Shown: positions 53,538-63,518 of the stretch, one piece after another
How positions within the stretch are numbered: position 1 is the stretch's first letter
Layout of the letters: every line of letters begins with the position of its first letter
Assembly: GCF_028290435.1 (NCBI RefSeq)
Contig: NZ_JAQGJV010000074.1
Span: 248,001-312,000 of the forward strand
Direction of reading: 5' to 3'
Length of the DNA: 64,000 bases
DNA from: Devosia sp.
GTDB taxonomy: Bacteria; Pseudomonadota; Alphaproteobacteria; Rhizobiales; Devosiaceae
Translations under genes and position numbers: made by a program
Notes under the pieces: generated by a model
What the model saw: the letters and a program-made list of their open reading frames with translations, nothing else
What the model was told of the DNA's origin: nothing
The model's database searches: none

Positions 53538-54563
53538 CTAGCCCCCCGTCACCGACATATGCCGCCCCAGCGCCGGCTGCGGCCGCGCCCGGTCGATAAC
53601 GAAATCATGCCCCTTGGGCTTGAGCAACATGGCGCGGTCCAGCGCCGCGTCGAGCCCGTCCATGCCCTCGTCACGCAGGGCATCGCGCAAATTGACCTGA
53701 TCGTCCTGGCCCAGGCACATAAACAACTGCCCGGTCGCCGTCAGCCTCACCCGATTGCAGCTTTCGCAGAAGTTATGGCTCATCGGCGTGATGAAGCCGA
53801 GCACGCCACCGGTCTCGGCCACCCGCACATAGCGTGCCGGCCCGCCGGTGCGCTGATCGAGCTTTTCCAGAGTGTAGCGCTGCGCTAGCCGATCATGCAG
53901 TTCCTTCAGCGGCAGATAGCTATCGACCCGGTCGATCCCGACCTCGCCCAGCGGCATGCCCTCGATCAGCGTCAGGCCCATGCCGCGCCCATGCGCCCAG
54001 GCCATCATCGGCTCGATCTCGTCGTCGTTAACGCCGGCCATCGCCACCATGTTGATCTTGACCGCCAGGCCCGCCGCTTGCGCCGCGTCGATCCCCGCCA
54101 TCACGTCTTCCATTCGACCGCGCCGGGTAATGGCCGCAAAACGCTCACTGTCCAGTGTGTCCAGCGAAACGTTCAGCCGACGCACCCCGGCGTCAGCAAG
54201 AAATCCAGCATGCTTGCTCAATTGGCTGCCATTGGTGGTGATGGTCAGCTCATCCAGCCCATGCCCGATATGGCGCCCCAGCGAGCGCACCAGATCGAGG
54301 ATATCTTTTCGCACCAGCGGCTCACCGCCGGTCAGCCGGATCTTGTTGACCCCCCGCGCCACGAACGCCGTCGCGATAGTCTCGATTTCCTCAAATGACA
54401 GCACGTCCTTCTTGGGCAGGAAGGTCATGTTTTCCGCCATGCAATAGACACAGCGAAAATCGCACCGGTCCGTCACGGAAATGCGGAGGTAGGAAATATG
54501 CCGTCCATAGCGATCGACAAGCGGTCTGGTGGTCGGCGCAATACTGGCGGCGGAGAGGTTCAT
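53538..54563 (-). CDS. moaA: GTP 3',8-cyclase MoaA
   Basis: '[20 protein letters not shown]' (CxxxCxxC), '[21 protein letters not shown]'. Confidence 0.96.
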   Translation of the reverse strand: MNLSAASIAPTTRPLVDRYGRHISYLRISVTDRCDFRCVYCMAENMTFLPKKDVLSFEEIETIATAFVARGVNKIRLTGGEPLVRKDILDLVRSLGRHIGHGLDELTITTNGSQLSKHAGFLADAGVRRLNVSLDTLDSERFAAITRRGRMEDVMAGIDAAQAAGLAVKINMVAMAGVNDDEIEPMMAWAHGRGMGLTLIEGMPLGEVGIDRVDSYLPLKELHDRLAQRYTLEKLDQRTGGPARYVRVAETGGVLGFITPMSHNFCESCNRVRLTATGQLFMCLGQDDQVNLRDALRDEGMDGLDAALDRAMLLKPKGHDFVIDRARPQPALGRHMSVTGG

Positions 54564-54612
54564 GGCCTAAATCTAGCCCTCGCCACGCAATTTTCAAAGC
54601 TATAAGCAATAT

Positions 54613-54642
54613 AAAAAAAGCCAGCCCGCAGGCTGGCCTTTT
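54613..54642 (-). terminator. Rho-independent (probably bidirectional) terminator
   Basis: aaaaaaagccagcc-cgca-ggctggcctttt; on the minus strand the stem is followed by a T-run. Confidence 0.85.
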
Positions 54643-54659
54643 CAATTATTCGGCACTGT

Positions 54660-55253
54660 CTAGTGGTGCACGACCACCAGGGCGCCAACCTTGACGCGAT
54701 CATAGAGGTCGATCACGTCCTCATTGGTCAGGCGAATGCAGCCCGAGGAGACGGCCTGGCCGATCGACCAGGGTTCCGAAGTGCCGTGCAGGCGATAGAG
54801 CGTCGAGCCGATATACATGGCGCGGGCGCCAAGCGGATTGTCGGGACCACCAGGCATATATGCCGGCAAATCCGGAACGCGCTTGCGCATCTGCGCCGGC
54901 GGGGTCCAGCCCGGCCACTCGGCCTTGCGGCTCACGCGATGGGTGCCGGACCAGGTAAAGCCGTCACGGCCGACGCCGATGCCATAGCGCAGGGCGCGAC
55001 CATCGCCGAGCACGAAATACAGGCGCCGCTCTGCTGTTTCGACGATGATCGAACCCGGAGCATAATTGCCCTCATAGGCGACTTCTTCGCGCGGAATGGC
55101 GCTACGGCCATGGCTGCGCTGGGCAACCACAGCAGGTTCTTCCCAGGTATTGGTATCGGCGTTGTAGACACGCGCCGCCATCGACGGCGTAACAAGAGCG
55201 AAGGATAGAAGTATCGACAGCGCGATCGCTATCGTGGATTTCAACTTGGACAT
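54660..55253 (-). CDS. L,D-transpeptidase (YkuD)
   Basis: Signal peptide; 'HGTSEPWSIGQAVSSGCIRLTNEDVIDLYDRV' catalytic motif; ATG 55253 preferred. Confidence 0.93.
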   Translation of the reverse strand: MSKLKSTIAIALSILLSFALVTPSMAARVYNADTNTWEEPAVVAQRSHGRSAIPREEVAYEGNYAPGSIIVETAERRLYFVLGDGRALRYGIGVGRDGFTWSGTHRVSRKAEWPGWTPPAQMRKRVPDLPAYMPGGPDNPLGARAMYIGSTLYRLHGTSEPWSIGQAVSSGCIRLTNEDVIDLYDRVKVGALVVVHH

Positions 55254-55464
55254 TGCCGACTTTGCCTCTGACAGTTGAACAAGCCGCAACGATTCGGGCC
55301 GCTCAAGAATTTGTGTTGCATACGCGGTTCGATCAATAGCGGGAAGGGCAATGCCGTTTTTCCGCCACAGTCTGATCAGCTTCCCCAAATTGTGTTGCCG
55401 CCAAGTTACAATCTCCGTTCACTAATGCGTGATGCCAGGGTTGACACGGCCTTGACGCAACGCC

Positions 55465-56196
55465 ATGACGGCCCGAAATGGCAGCGGGGATAAGTCGGTG
55501 AGCGAAGCACTGAAGCGGCAAGCGGCGGCAATGGCCCTCAATGATATCCGCTCCGGCATGCGTCTGGGGCTGGGGACCGGATCCACGGCCCGACACTTCG
55601 TTGACCTGCTGGGCGAAAAAGTCGCCGCGGGGTTTGAATGCCTCTGCGTCCCGACCTCCGAAGTCACCGCCGCCCAGGCGCGTTCCCTCAATATTCCGCT
55701 GACCGATCTCGATACGATCGACCGTCTGGACGTTACCGTTGATGGCGCCGACGAAATCGATCCCGGACTGAACCTGATCAAGGGCGCCGGCGGGGCATTG
55801 CTCCGCGAAAAGATCGTTGCCGCCTCCTCAGACATGATGATCGTCATCGCCGATGCCTCCAAGCTGGTCGAGACGCTCGGCCGTTTCCCACTCCCGATCG
55901 AGGTCAACCGCTTCGCGCTCGGCGCCACGAGGCGCTCGCTCGAGGTCGTTCTGGCCCAGCATGGCGCCGAGGGCGGCCTGCGACTGCGGCAGACGGCGGC
56001 GGGCGACAGCTTCGTTACCGATGGCGGGCACTTGATCCTGGATGCATTTTTTGGCCGCATTTCGCAGCCAGAAGCGCTGTCTCGCGCATTGCTGGACGTT
56101 CCGGGGGTGGTGCAGCACGGGCTGTTCCTCAACATGTGCAAAAAGGCTTATGTGGCAAAGGCGGATGGCGTAAGAACCATTCTGAGTGAACACTGA
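55465..56196 (+). CDS. rpiA: Ribose-5-phosphate isomerase A
   Basis: '[17 protein letters not shown]', '[29 protein letters not shown]'. Confidence 0.95.
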   Translation: MTARNGSGDKSVSEALKRQAAAMALNDIRSGMRLGLGTGSTARHFVDLLGEKVAAGFECLCVPTSEVTAAQARSLNIPLTDLDTIDRLDVTVDGADEIDPGLNLIKGAGGALLREKIVAASSDMMIVIADASKLVETLGRFPLPIEVNRFALGATRRSLEVVLAQHGAEGGLRLRQTAAGDSFVTDGGHLILDAFFGRISQPEALSRALLDVPGVVQHGLFLNMCKKAYVAKADGVRTILSEH

Positions 56197-56233
56197 TCCA
56201 GAGCATGGCTCTGGACAAATGGGGTATTGCAGG

Positions 56234-56746
56234 ATGACGGGTGTTTTGACGCGCGCCAAGGCGCTGTTCGCAGTGGTGCTGAGCGCAACGATTATTGCGC
56301 TGGCGATGCCGGCGATCGCGCAGGAAGTGCCGCCCGAGCAGTTGGCGCTGGCGCGTAAATACGTAGACCTTACCGACAAGTCGGCGATCTATGAGACGAC
56401 CCTGGTCGAAACTGCCGTTCAGACGATGAAGCAGATCGTTCAGCAAAATCCGGAGATTTCGGACCAGACCAACGATGCTATCTCCAAGGTGCTGGAAGAG
56501 TACAAGGGCCACAAGGGAGATCTGCTCGATCAGTTCGCCCGTGTCTATGCCATCCGCTTCTCGATGGAAGAACTGCAGCAGATCGTGGATTTCTATTCTT
56601 CGCCCACCGGCATGAAGCTGGCGCAGGGCAATTCCGAGATCAATACCGATTTGCAGCGCGTGATGCAGGTCTTCAGCGGCAATGTTAAGCAGGAATTCTT
56701 TGCCAAGGTGCGCTCCGAACTGCGCTCCAAGGGCGTCGCCATCTAG
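56234..56746 (+). CDS. DUF2059 family exported protein
   Basis: Signal peptide; 'FARVYAIRFSMEELQQIVDFYSSPTGMKLAQ'. Confidence 0.85.
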   Translation: MTGVLTRAKALFAVVLSATIIALAMPAIAQEVPPEQLALARKYVDLTDKSAIYETTLVETAVQTMKQIVQQNPEISDQTNDAISKVLEEYKGHKGDLLDQFARVYAIRFSMEELQQIVDFYSSPTGMKLAQGNSEINTDLQRVMQVFSGNVKQEFFAKVRSELRSKGVAI

Positions 56747-56771
56747 GCGCCTTACCAACGACGAGACCCCG

Positions 56772-56799
56772 GACCCCGCCTTGTGCGGGGTCTTTTTTT
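56772..56799 (+). terminator. Rho-independent terminator
   Basis: gaccccgc-cttgt-gcggggtc followed by ttttttt. Confidence 0.93.
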
Positions 56800-56846
56800 A
56801 TGCGATGCGCCACACGATATAAGGCGTCCCCGCAGGAGTTCTCCCC

Positions 56847-58220
56847 ATGAGTGATGGCTATGATTTGGTCGTGATCGGCGCCGGTTCCGGCGGCGTTCGC
56901 GCAGCACGCATGGCCGCAACCTATGGGGCGCGCGTTGCCATCGTCGAGGAATTCCGCGTTGGCGGCACCTGCGTTATCCGCGGTTGCGTGCCCAAGAAGC
57001 TCTATGTCTATGCGGCGCGTTTCGCCGAACTGTTCGACGTTGCGCAAAGCTTCGGCTGGCAGGTCGATGCCAAGTTCGATTGGCCAACCCTGGTGGCCAA
57101 CAAGGAAAAAGAGATCACTCGGCTGGAGCAGGCCTACACGGCCAATCTGGAAAAGCCCGGCGTCGAGATCATTCGCGACCGCGCTGTCGTCACGGGCCCC
57201 AATTCGGTGCACCTGGTCAATGGCAAGCGCGACCTGCAGGCCAAGACCATCCTGATCGCCACGGGCGCGCATCCGTTCATTCCGGCGATCCCCGGGGCCG
57301 AGCTTGGCATCAGCTCCAATGAGGCGTTCGATCTGCCCGCATTGCCTCATTCGATCCTGATCGAGGGCGGCGGTTACATCGCGGTGGAATTCGCCACCAT
57401 CTTTGCCGGGCTCGGCGTCGATACCACCGTCATCTACCGCGGCGACTGCATCTTGCGGGGGTTCGATGATGACATGCGCCGTGGGCTGGAAGCGGGATTG
57501 CAGGATCGTGGCATCAAGCTGATCTACCAGACCACCATCAAGTCGCTGGCCAAGGTTGGAGACGATATCGCCGCGACTTTCAGTGACGGCGTCGTCGCGC
57601 CCTACGGCGCCGTGATGTTCGCCACGGGCCGCGTGCCGAACGTCAAGCATCTGGGGCTAGAAACTGCGGGCGTTAAATTGACGCCGATGGGCGCCATCGC
57701 CGTCGATGGCTATTCGCAAAGCTCGTGCCCCTCGATTTACGCGGTAGGCGATGTGACTGGCCGGGCAGCGCTGACCCCAGTGGCGATCCGCGAGGGCTGG
57801 TACTTTGCCGAGACGGTGTTCAACAATAATCCCATGATGGTGGATCATTCGCAGATTCCCACCGCGGTATTCTCCGATCCCGAAATCGGCGTCATTGGCC
57901 TGACCGAACCCGAAGCCGCTACCCATGGCGATATCGACGTCTATGTCGCCCGCTTCCGCCCGATGATGAATACCCTCTCCACCAAGACCGAGCGCACCAT
58001 TCTCAAGCTGATCGTTGGCGCCAGTGGTGGCAAGGTGCTGGGCGTGCACATCCTGGGGCCGGGGGCCGCCGAGATGATCCAACTCGTCGCTATCCCGATC
58101 GGCATGGGCGCCACCAAGGCCGATTTCGATCGCGCCATGGCGCTGCATCCCACCGCCGCCGAGGAGCTGGTGACCTTCAAGGCGCCGACCTACACCTATC
58201 GCAATGGGGCCAAAGTCTAG
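56847..58220 (+). CDS. gor: Glutathione-disulfide reductase
   Basis: 'VGGTCVIRGCVPKKLYVYAARFAE' redox-active disulfide; C-terminal 'HPTAAEELVTF'. Confidence 0.96.
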   Translation: MSDGYDLVVIGAGSGGVRAARMAATYGARVAIVEEFRVGGTCVIRGCVPKKLYVYAARFAELFDVAQSFGWQVDAKFDWPTLVANKEKEITRLEQAYTANLEKPGVEIIRDRAVVTGPNSVHLVNGKRDLQAKTILIATGAHPFIPAIPGAELGISSNEAFDLPALPHSILIEGGGYIAVEFATIFAGLGVDTTVIYRGDCILRGFDDDMRRGLEAGLQDRGIKLIYQTTIKSLAKVGDDIAATFSDGVVAPYGAVMFATGRVPNVKHLGLETAGVKLTPMGAIAVDGYSQSSCPSIYAVGDVTGRAALTPVAIREGWYFAETVFNNNPMMVDHSQIPTAVFSDPEIGVIGLTEPEAATHGDIDVYVARFRPMMNTLSTKTERTILKLIVGASGGKVLGVHILGPGAAEMIQLVAIPIGMGATKADFDRAMALHPTAAEELVTFKAPTYTYRNGAKV

Positions 58221-58269
58221 GCCGGATTGCCCTTGGCATGGGCGTCCGGCCTTGATAGACCGCCCGCAC

Positions 58270-58283
58270 TGGCCCGCGGGCCA
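58270..58283. repeat. Perfect 14-bp palindrome between gor and DAHP synthase
   Basis: TGGCCCGCGGGCCA. Confidence 0.6.
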
Positions 58284-58310
58284 CTTTGAACGGCGTAAGC
58301 GAGGCGTAAG

Positions 58311-59687
58311 ATGAGCAACTGGACCCCGGCAAGCTGGCGCGACAAGCCCATTTCGCAGGTCCCGGCCTATCCGGATCTCGCGGCGCTGCAGGAGGCCGAA
58401 CGCCAGCTCTCGACCTTCCCGCCGCTGGTGTTTGCTGGCGAGGCCCGCGATCTCAAGACCCGGCTGGCGGCGGTGTCGCGCGGCGAGGCGTTCCTGCTGC
58501 AGGGCGGGGACTGCGCCGAGAGCTTTGCTGAGCACGGCGCCGATCACATCCGCGACTTCTTCCGCGTCTTCCTGCAAATGGCGGTGGTGCTGACCCACGG
58601 GGCGTCCAAGCCCGTAGTCAAGGTCGGTCGCGTCGCCGGCCAATTCGCCAAGCCGCGCTCGTCCGATACCGAAATCATCGACGGCGTCGAGCTGCCGAGC
58701 TATCGCGGCGACATCATCAATGCCATCGAGTTCAACGAGAAGGCCCGCGTGCCCGATCCCGATCGCATGCTGCAGGCCTATCGCCAGTCGGCTGCCACGC
58801 TCAACCTGCTGCGCGCCTTTGCCTATGGCGGCTATGCCGAACTGACCCGCATCCACGAATGGACCGTCGGGTTCATGAAGGATTCCAACTGGAACACGCG
58901 CTACGAGGAAGTGGCGCGCAAGATCGACGACGCCATCACCTTCATGGCGGCTCTCGGCCTCAACCCCGACAATACCCCGGCTTTGCGCCAGACCAGCTTC
59001 TTCACCAGCCACGAAGCCCTTTTGCTCGGCTATGAAGAGGCGCTGACCCGCCGCGACAGCATCACCAACGACTGGTACGCCACCTCCGGCCACATGATCT
59101 GGATCGGCGACCGCACCCGCCAGCCCGACGCTGCCCACGTCGAATATTTCGCCGGCATCAAGAACCCTATCGGCATCAAGTGCGGTCCGTCCTTGGGCAG
59201 CGACGACCTGCTGCGGCTGCTCGACCGGCTCAACCCACAAGACGAGGCCGGTCGCATCACCCTGATCGCTCGCTTCGGCTCCGACAAGATCAACGAGCAT
59301 CTGCCGCGCCTGATCGAGACCGTGCAGAAGGCCGGCCGCACCGTGGTTTGGTGCTCCGATCCGATGCACGGCAACACCATCAAGGCATCGAACGGCTATA
59401 AGACGCGCCCATTCGATCGGGTGCTGTCTGAGGTTGGCTCGTTCTTCGAGATCCACCGCCAGCTCGGCACCTATGCTGGCGGCGTACATATCGAAATGAC
59501 CGGCGATGACGTCACCGAATGCGTTGGCGGCATGTCGGCGGTCACTGAGGCCTCGCTGTCGGACCGCTACCACACCTATTGCGACCCGCGCCTCAATGCC
59601 AGCCAGGCGTTGGAACTGGCCTTCCTCGTCGCCGAGGAAGTGGGGCACCAGCAGCCGGTTCGCCCGCGCCTGGCCGCGGGCGAATAA
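58311..59687 (+). CDS. Class II 3-deoxy-7-phosphoheptulonate (DAHP) synthase
   Basis: '[19 protein letters not shown]', '[12 protein letters not shown]', '[13 protein letters not shown]', 'CSDPMHGNT'. Confidence 0.96.
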   Translation: MSNWTPASWRDKPISQVPAYPDLAALQEAERQLSTFPPLVFAGEARDLKTRLAAVSRGEAFLLQGGDCAESFAEHGADHIRDFFRVFLQMAVVLTHGASKPVVKVGRVAGQFAKPRSSDTEIIDGVELPSYRGDIINAIEFNEKARVPDPDRMLQAYRQSAATLNLLRAFAYGGYAELTRIHEWTVGFMKDSNWNTRYEEVARKIDDAITFMAALGLNPDNTPALRQTSFFTSHEALLLGYEEALTRRDSITNDWYATSGHMIWIGDRTRQPDAAHVEYFAGIKNPIGIKCGPSLGSDDLLRLLDRLNPQDEAGRITLIARFGSDKINEHLPRLIETVQKAGRTVVWCSDPMHGNTIKASNGYKTRPFDRVLSEVGSFFEIHRQLGTYAGGVHIEMTGDDVTECVGGMSAVTEASLSDRYHTYCDPRLNASQALELAFLVAEEVGHQQPVRPRLAAGE

Positions 59688-59798
59688 AGCCTGCACGCCA
59701 TCGAACTCTCCGCCGGGCCGCGCGTTGCCTCAACGGTGTGGCTCTCATTGATGTGATGTCCTGCCCACTTTCTTGCGTGTGAGGCCCCGAGTCCATCA

Positions 59799-61712
59799 AT
59801 GCCGAAATCGCTGTTCCCCAAGGCCTCCCCCGATACTCGCGCCCGGCTTGAGCAAAGCCAGACGCTCAAGCTGGTCAATGACTTCGACTGGACCGCGACC
59901 CCGCTCGGCCCCATTCCAGAATGGCCCGATAGCCTCAAGGGGGCCGTCCGCGTCATCATGGTGGCCTCCAGCCCCATGGTCATTCTCGCCGGTTACGAGG
60001 GCATCCTGATCTACAATGACGCCTATGCGGAATTCGCCGGCACCAGGCACCCCAGCGTCTTCGGCATGCCTGCCGAGGCCGCCTGGCCTGAAATTGCGGA
60101 GTTCAATCGGGAAAAGATCGAGATGGGCATGCGCGGCCAATCGATGACGCTGCGGAACGAGGAGATGGTGCTGGCGCGCCACGGTCAACCCGAAAGCAGC
60201 TGGCTCGACCTGCATTACAGCCCGATCCTGGGCGACGACGGCATGCCCATCGGTACCCTCTGCGTGGTGCAGGATTCCACCGACGGCGTGCTCGCCGAGC
60301 GCGCTTTGGCCCGCAGCGAGGAGCGGTTGTCGCTGGCGCTGGGTGGCTCCAACATCGTGGGCACCTGGGATTGGGACGTGCTGAACAATGTGGTGACTGC
60401 GGACGACCGCTTTGCGCTGATGTTCGGCATCGATCCCCTGCGCGCCGGCCTCGGCGTCGAGATCGAGCAGTTTGTCGGTGCCATACATCCCGACGATCAG
60501 CCGCGTGTCACCGAAGAGATCAGTACGGCGCTGGCTACTGGCGCCGATTATCACTCCGAATATCGCCTGCGCGGCGCTGACGATGTTATCCGCTATGTCG
60601 TCGCTTCCGGCCGTCCGCGGCTGGATGCCGAGGGCAGGGCGGTGCGGTTCCCCGGCGTGGTAGTCGACATCACCGACCAGCGCCGTATCGGCGAAGCCCT
60701 GGCCGAGAGCGAGCTACGGTTCCGCACGCTGGCCGACACCATGCCGCAAATGGTGTGGTCGACCCTGCCGGATGGTTTTCACGACTATTACAACGCGCGC
60801 TGGTACGAATTTACCGGCGTCCCAGCGGGTTCGACCGATGGCGAAGGCTGGAACGGCATGTTCCATCCCGATGATCAGCCGCGCGCCTGGACAGCCTGGA
60901 ACCACTCCCTGACTACCGGCGAGCCCTACCAGATTGAATATCGCCTACGCCACCATTCCGGTGAGTATCGCTGGACACTGGGCCTCGCCTTGCCGATCCG
61001 CGATAGCGCAGGGACCATCGTGCGCTGGTTCGGCACCTGCACCGATATCCACGCCACCAAGCTTGCTGCCGAGGAGCGCGAGCTCGTGGCCCAGGAACTC
61101 AGCCACCGCATCAAGAACATCTTCGCCGTGCTGACCGGCATCATCGCCCTGTCGGCGCGCAGCCAGCCCGAAATCAAGCCCTTTGCCGATCAGCTGCGTC
61201 AACGGATATTTGCACTGGCCGAAGCCCATGATTTCGTCCGGCCGCATAGTCAGGAGTCTCAGCCCGGTGAAAGCCAGACTTCGCTGCGGGCCCTGATCGG
61301 GCGATTGCTGACGCCCTATGACCAGGACGAGCAACCGCGCTTCGAATTCCTGGGCGACGATGCAGAGATCGACGAGGGCGCGGCGACGCCCCTGGCCTTG
61401 CTGGTCCATGAACTGGCGACCAATGCCTCCAAATACGGTGCGCTATCGACGCCGGAAGGTCGTGTCGTGCTGACCGGCACACGCAACGAGGATCGCTATC
61501 ATCTGTCCTGGAAAGAAATCGGCGGCCCGGCCATTGCCGCGGGTGATTTGCCGGAAGGGTTTGGCTCGCGCGTTATCTCGCTGAGCGTCGAGGGGCAGTT
61601 GCGGGGCCGGCTCGAACGGATTTGGGAGGCGGATGGGCTGCGCGTCGAGGCCGATTTGCCCCTCCAAGCGCTACGCCGCCCGGCCAAACTGCAGAGCGGC
61701 CAAGTGGGCTAG
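59799..61712 (+). CDS. Multi-PAS HWE-family sensor histidine kinase
   Basis: PAS repeats; 'VAQELSHRIKNIFAVLTGIIALSARSQPE', 'LVHELATNASKYGALS', 'HLSWKEIGG'. Confidence 0.92.
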   Translation: MPKSLFPKASPDTRARLEQSQTLKLVNDFDWTATPLGPIPEWPDSLKGAVRVIMVASSPMVILAGYEGILIYNDAYAEFAGTRHPSVFGMPAEAAWPEIAEFNREKIEMGMRGQSMTLRNEEMVLARHGQPESSWLDLHYSPILGDDGMPIGTLCVVQDSTDGVLAERALARSEERLSLALGGSNIVGTWDWDVLNNVVTADDRFALMFGIDPLRAGLGVEIEQFVGAIHPDDQPRVTEEISTALATGADYHSEYRLRGADDVIRYVVASGRPRLDAEGRAVRFPGVVVDITDQRRIGEALAESELRFRTLADTMPQMVWSTLPDGFHDYYNARWYEFTGVPAGSTDGEGWNGMFHPDDQPRAWTAWNHSLTTGEPYQIEYRLRHHSGEYRWTLGLALPIRDSAGTIVRWFGTCTDIHATKLAAEERELVAQELSHRIKNIFAVLTGIIALSARSQPEIKPFADQLRQRIFALAEAHDFVRPHSQESQPGESQTSLRALIGRLLTPYDQDEQPRFEFLGDDAEIDEGAATPLALLVHELATNASKYGALSTPEGRVVLTGTRNEDRYHLSWKEIGGPAIAAGDLPEGFGSRVISLSVEGQLRGRLERIWEADGLRVEADLPLQALRRPAKLQSGQVG

Positions 61713-62134
61713 GCCCCCGCGACTACAGACCCGTTCCCGCCGAACAACTGCAGCCGGCGCGGCGGATGGCCATCACCGTCGCGGCGATGTGTAACGACGA
61801 AATCCAATGCCTGCTTGAGTTCGCGATCCGTAACCGGCTTTGGCAACACGCCCAGGGTACCGGGTATGCCGTCGCCGAGTTGCGCCGGATTGGCCGTCAT
61901 AAACAGCACTGTCACGCCATGCGTCTGCGCCAGGATGCGTCCGATGGCAATGCCGGTGGGGCCATCTTGCAGATTGAGGTCGACGAGGGCGATGTCCGTA
62001 TCAGGCGCCAGGCTCAAGGCGGTGCGCCGATCCGCCGCGATGCCGACCGGCTCGTGCCCGAGCTCAGCGATCACCTGCTCGATCTCGGCGGCGACAAAAA
62101 TCTCGTCTTCAACCACGAGTATTCTATAGCTCAT
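61709..62134 (-). CDS. Single-domain response regulator
   Basis: 'MSYRILVVEDEIFVAAEIEQVIAELGHEP...IALVDLNLQDG', no output domain; tail-to-tail with the HWE kinase. Confidence 0.9.
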   Translation of the reverse strand: MSYRILVVEDEIFVAAEIEQVIAELGHEPVGIAADRRTALSLAPDTDIALVDLNLQDGPTGIAIGRILAQTHGVTVLFMTANPAQLGDGIPGTLGVLPKPVTDRELKQALDFVVTHRRDGDGHPPRRLQLFGGNGSVVAGA

Positions 62135-62364
62135 AGCCCTCTACCTTCAGTGGGTCTTCGCCGTGCGGCAAAGGGCAAACTCGTCACTATCCGATCAGTT
62201 GCCTCATGGCAGCCATTCAACGAGTTTTACACAACTTCCTGATCGGCTTCGGCCCGCAGAACCCCTGTAACGTCCTGATATCGCGCGTTTAGCGGAACAT
62301 TAACCCTAATGGTCCATAAATTTTACTCTAGGCCGGGAAGGCTAATTGTACGGGAGTTTTCATC

Positions 62365-63402
62365 ATGCCCCGCTCGCTGAGTTGCTTATGCGCGATCGCT
62401 GCATTGGGTGTCGTCACGCCATCGCTGGCGGCCGATTATAACGATTACCCCGATCTGCGGCCTGCCTATCCTGATAGCTGGGAAAACAGCGCCGACAACC
62501 CGCTGCATTTCGAAGCGGGCGTGCGCTATTGGTATTCGATCGGCCAGATGAATCTCTCGGTCGGCCCGAATTCGGAAACCATCGATTCCAAGACGCATTC
62601 GGGCGAGGCTTTCGTGCGCATCGACGACGATAGCACCAGCACCTTCGTCGAGGCCACCGCAGGCTACGGTGTTGCCCATGAAGGAACCTATTCGACCAAT
62701 GGTGGCCCCGAGTTCTCCATGCCGGCCGCGCGGCTTGGCTATGTCGGCGCCGATTTTGGCTGGTTGCCGTTTGGCGATCCCAAAGCCGGCGTAGGCTTGG
62801 GTGCGGTCGTCGGCTACCAGTACACCAATGACAGCCCTGATACTGGCCGCGCCAACTTTACCACCGCGGAATCGGCCTCCGATATCAGCTGGTCGCCGAC
62901 CACCGGCGCCTGGAGCGTCGGTGGCGACAGCGAGATCAATACTTTCGAAATTCACGAAGCCAAGATCGGCGTGGCCGGGCGAGCCGATATGGGCGCGTTC
63001 GACCTGACCGGTGAGGCGACTGTAACGCCCTATGCTTGGGTGAGCGGCACCTATGGTGGGTATGACGCAGGCGGGGCAGGGGCATTTGGCGGCGGGCCGA
63101 ATACAACGACGGCGCTGCAGGCCTCTGCTGCCTCGATCAACGGTTATGCCTATGGCGTCGGCGGCAAGCTGCTGGTTGGCTTCCATCCTACGGACAATTT
63201 GACACTGAGGCTCGGTGGCCGAGCCACCTATCTGCAGGGCGCATATGACGCGACCTATGACCGGGTGGTGATCGATGGCCCCACCGGCGGCGCTGCTCCC
63301 TATACGGCTCCCACTTTGGCCAAGCAGACCTTCATCAGCGACAACAACCCGTTCTCGATGTTCCGTTACGGCGCCCTGGTCGAACTCTCCGGCCGCTTCT
63401 AG
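62365..63402 (+). CDS. Outer-membrane beta-barrel protein
   Basis: Signal peptide 'ALGVVTPSLA', alternating amphipathic strands, C-terminal '...VELSGRF' ending in Phe. Confidence 0.75.
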   Translation: MPRSLSCLCAIAALGVVTPSLAADYNDYPDLRPAYPDSWENSADNPLHFEAGVRYWYSIGQMNLSVGPNSETIDSKTHSGEAFVRIDDDSTSTFVEATAGYGVAHEGTYSTNGGPEFSMPAARLGYVGADFGWLPFGDPKAGVGLGAVVGYQYTNDSPDTGRANFTTAESASDISWSPTTGAWSVGGDSEINTFEIHEAKIGVAGRADMGAFDLTGEATVTPYAWVSGTYGGYDAGGAGAFGGGPNTTTALQASAASINGYAYGVGGKLLVGFHPTDNLTLRLGGRATYLQGAYDATYDRVVIDGPTGGAAPYTAPTLAKQTFISDNNPFSMFRYGALVELSGRF

Positions 63403-63518
63403 CGCCCATCAGCCATGCCGTTGTCCGCTTGCCCTTGTCGGGGTGAGCGGATAAGTCTTGCGCGCATTCGGGCAAGCCCCGACATGCGGCAATTCCAATA
63501 GCCAACGGGCTTTCCAAA

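Noticed and set aside
57657-59696. 679-aa minus-strand ORF opposite gor and DAHP synthase
   Set aside because: Spans two well-supported plus-strand genes; shadow ORF.
62294-62320. GGAAC in the beta-barrel promoter as an EcfG or CtrA-linked site
   Set aside because: No CGTT at the right spacing, and TTAACCCTAAT does not give a TTAA-N7-TTAA site.
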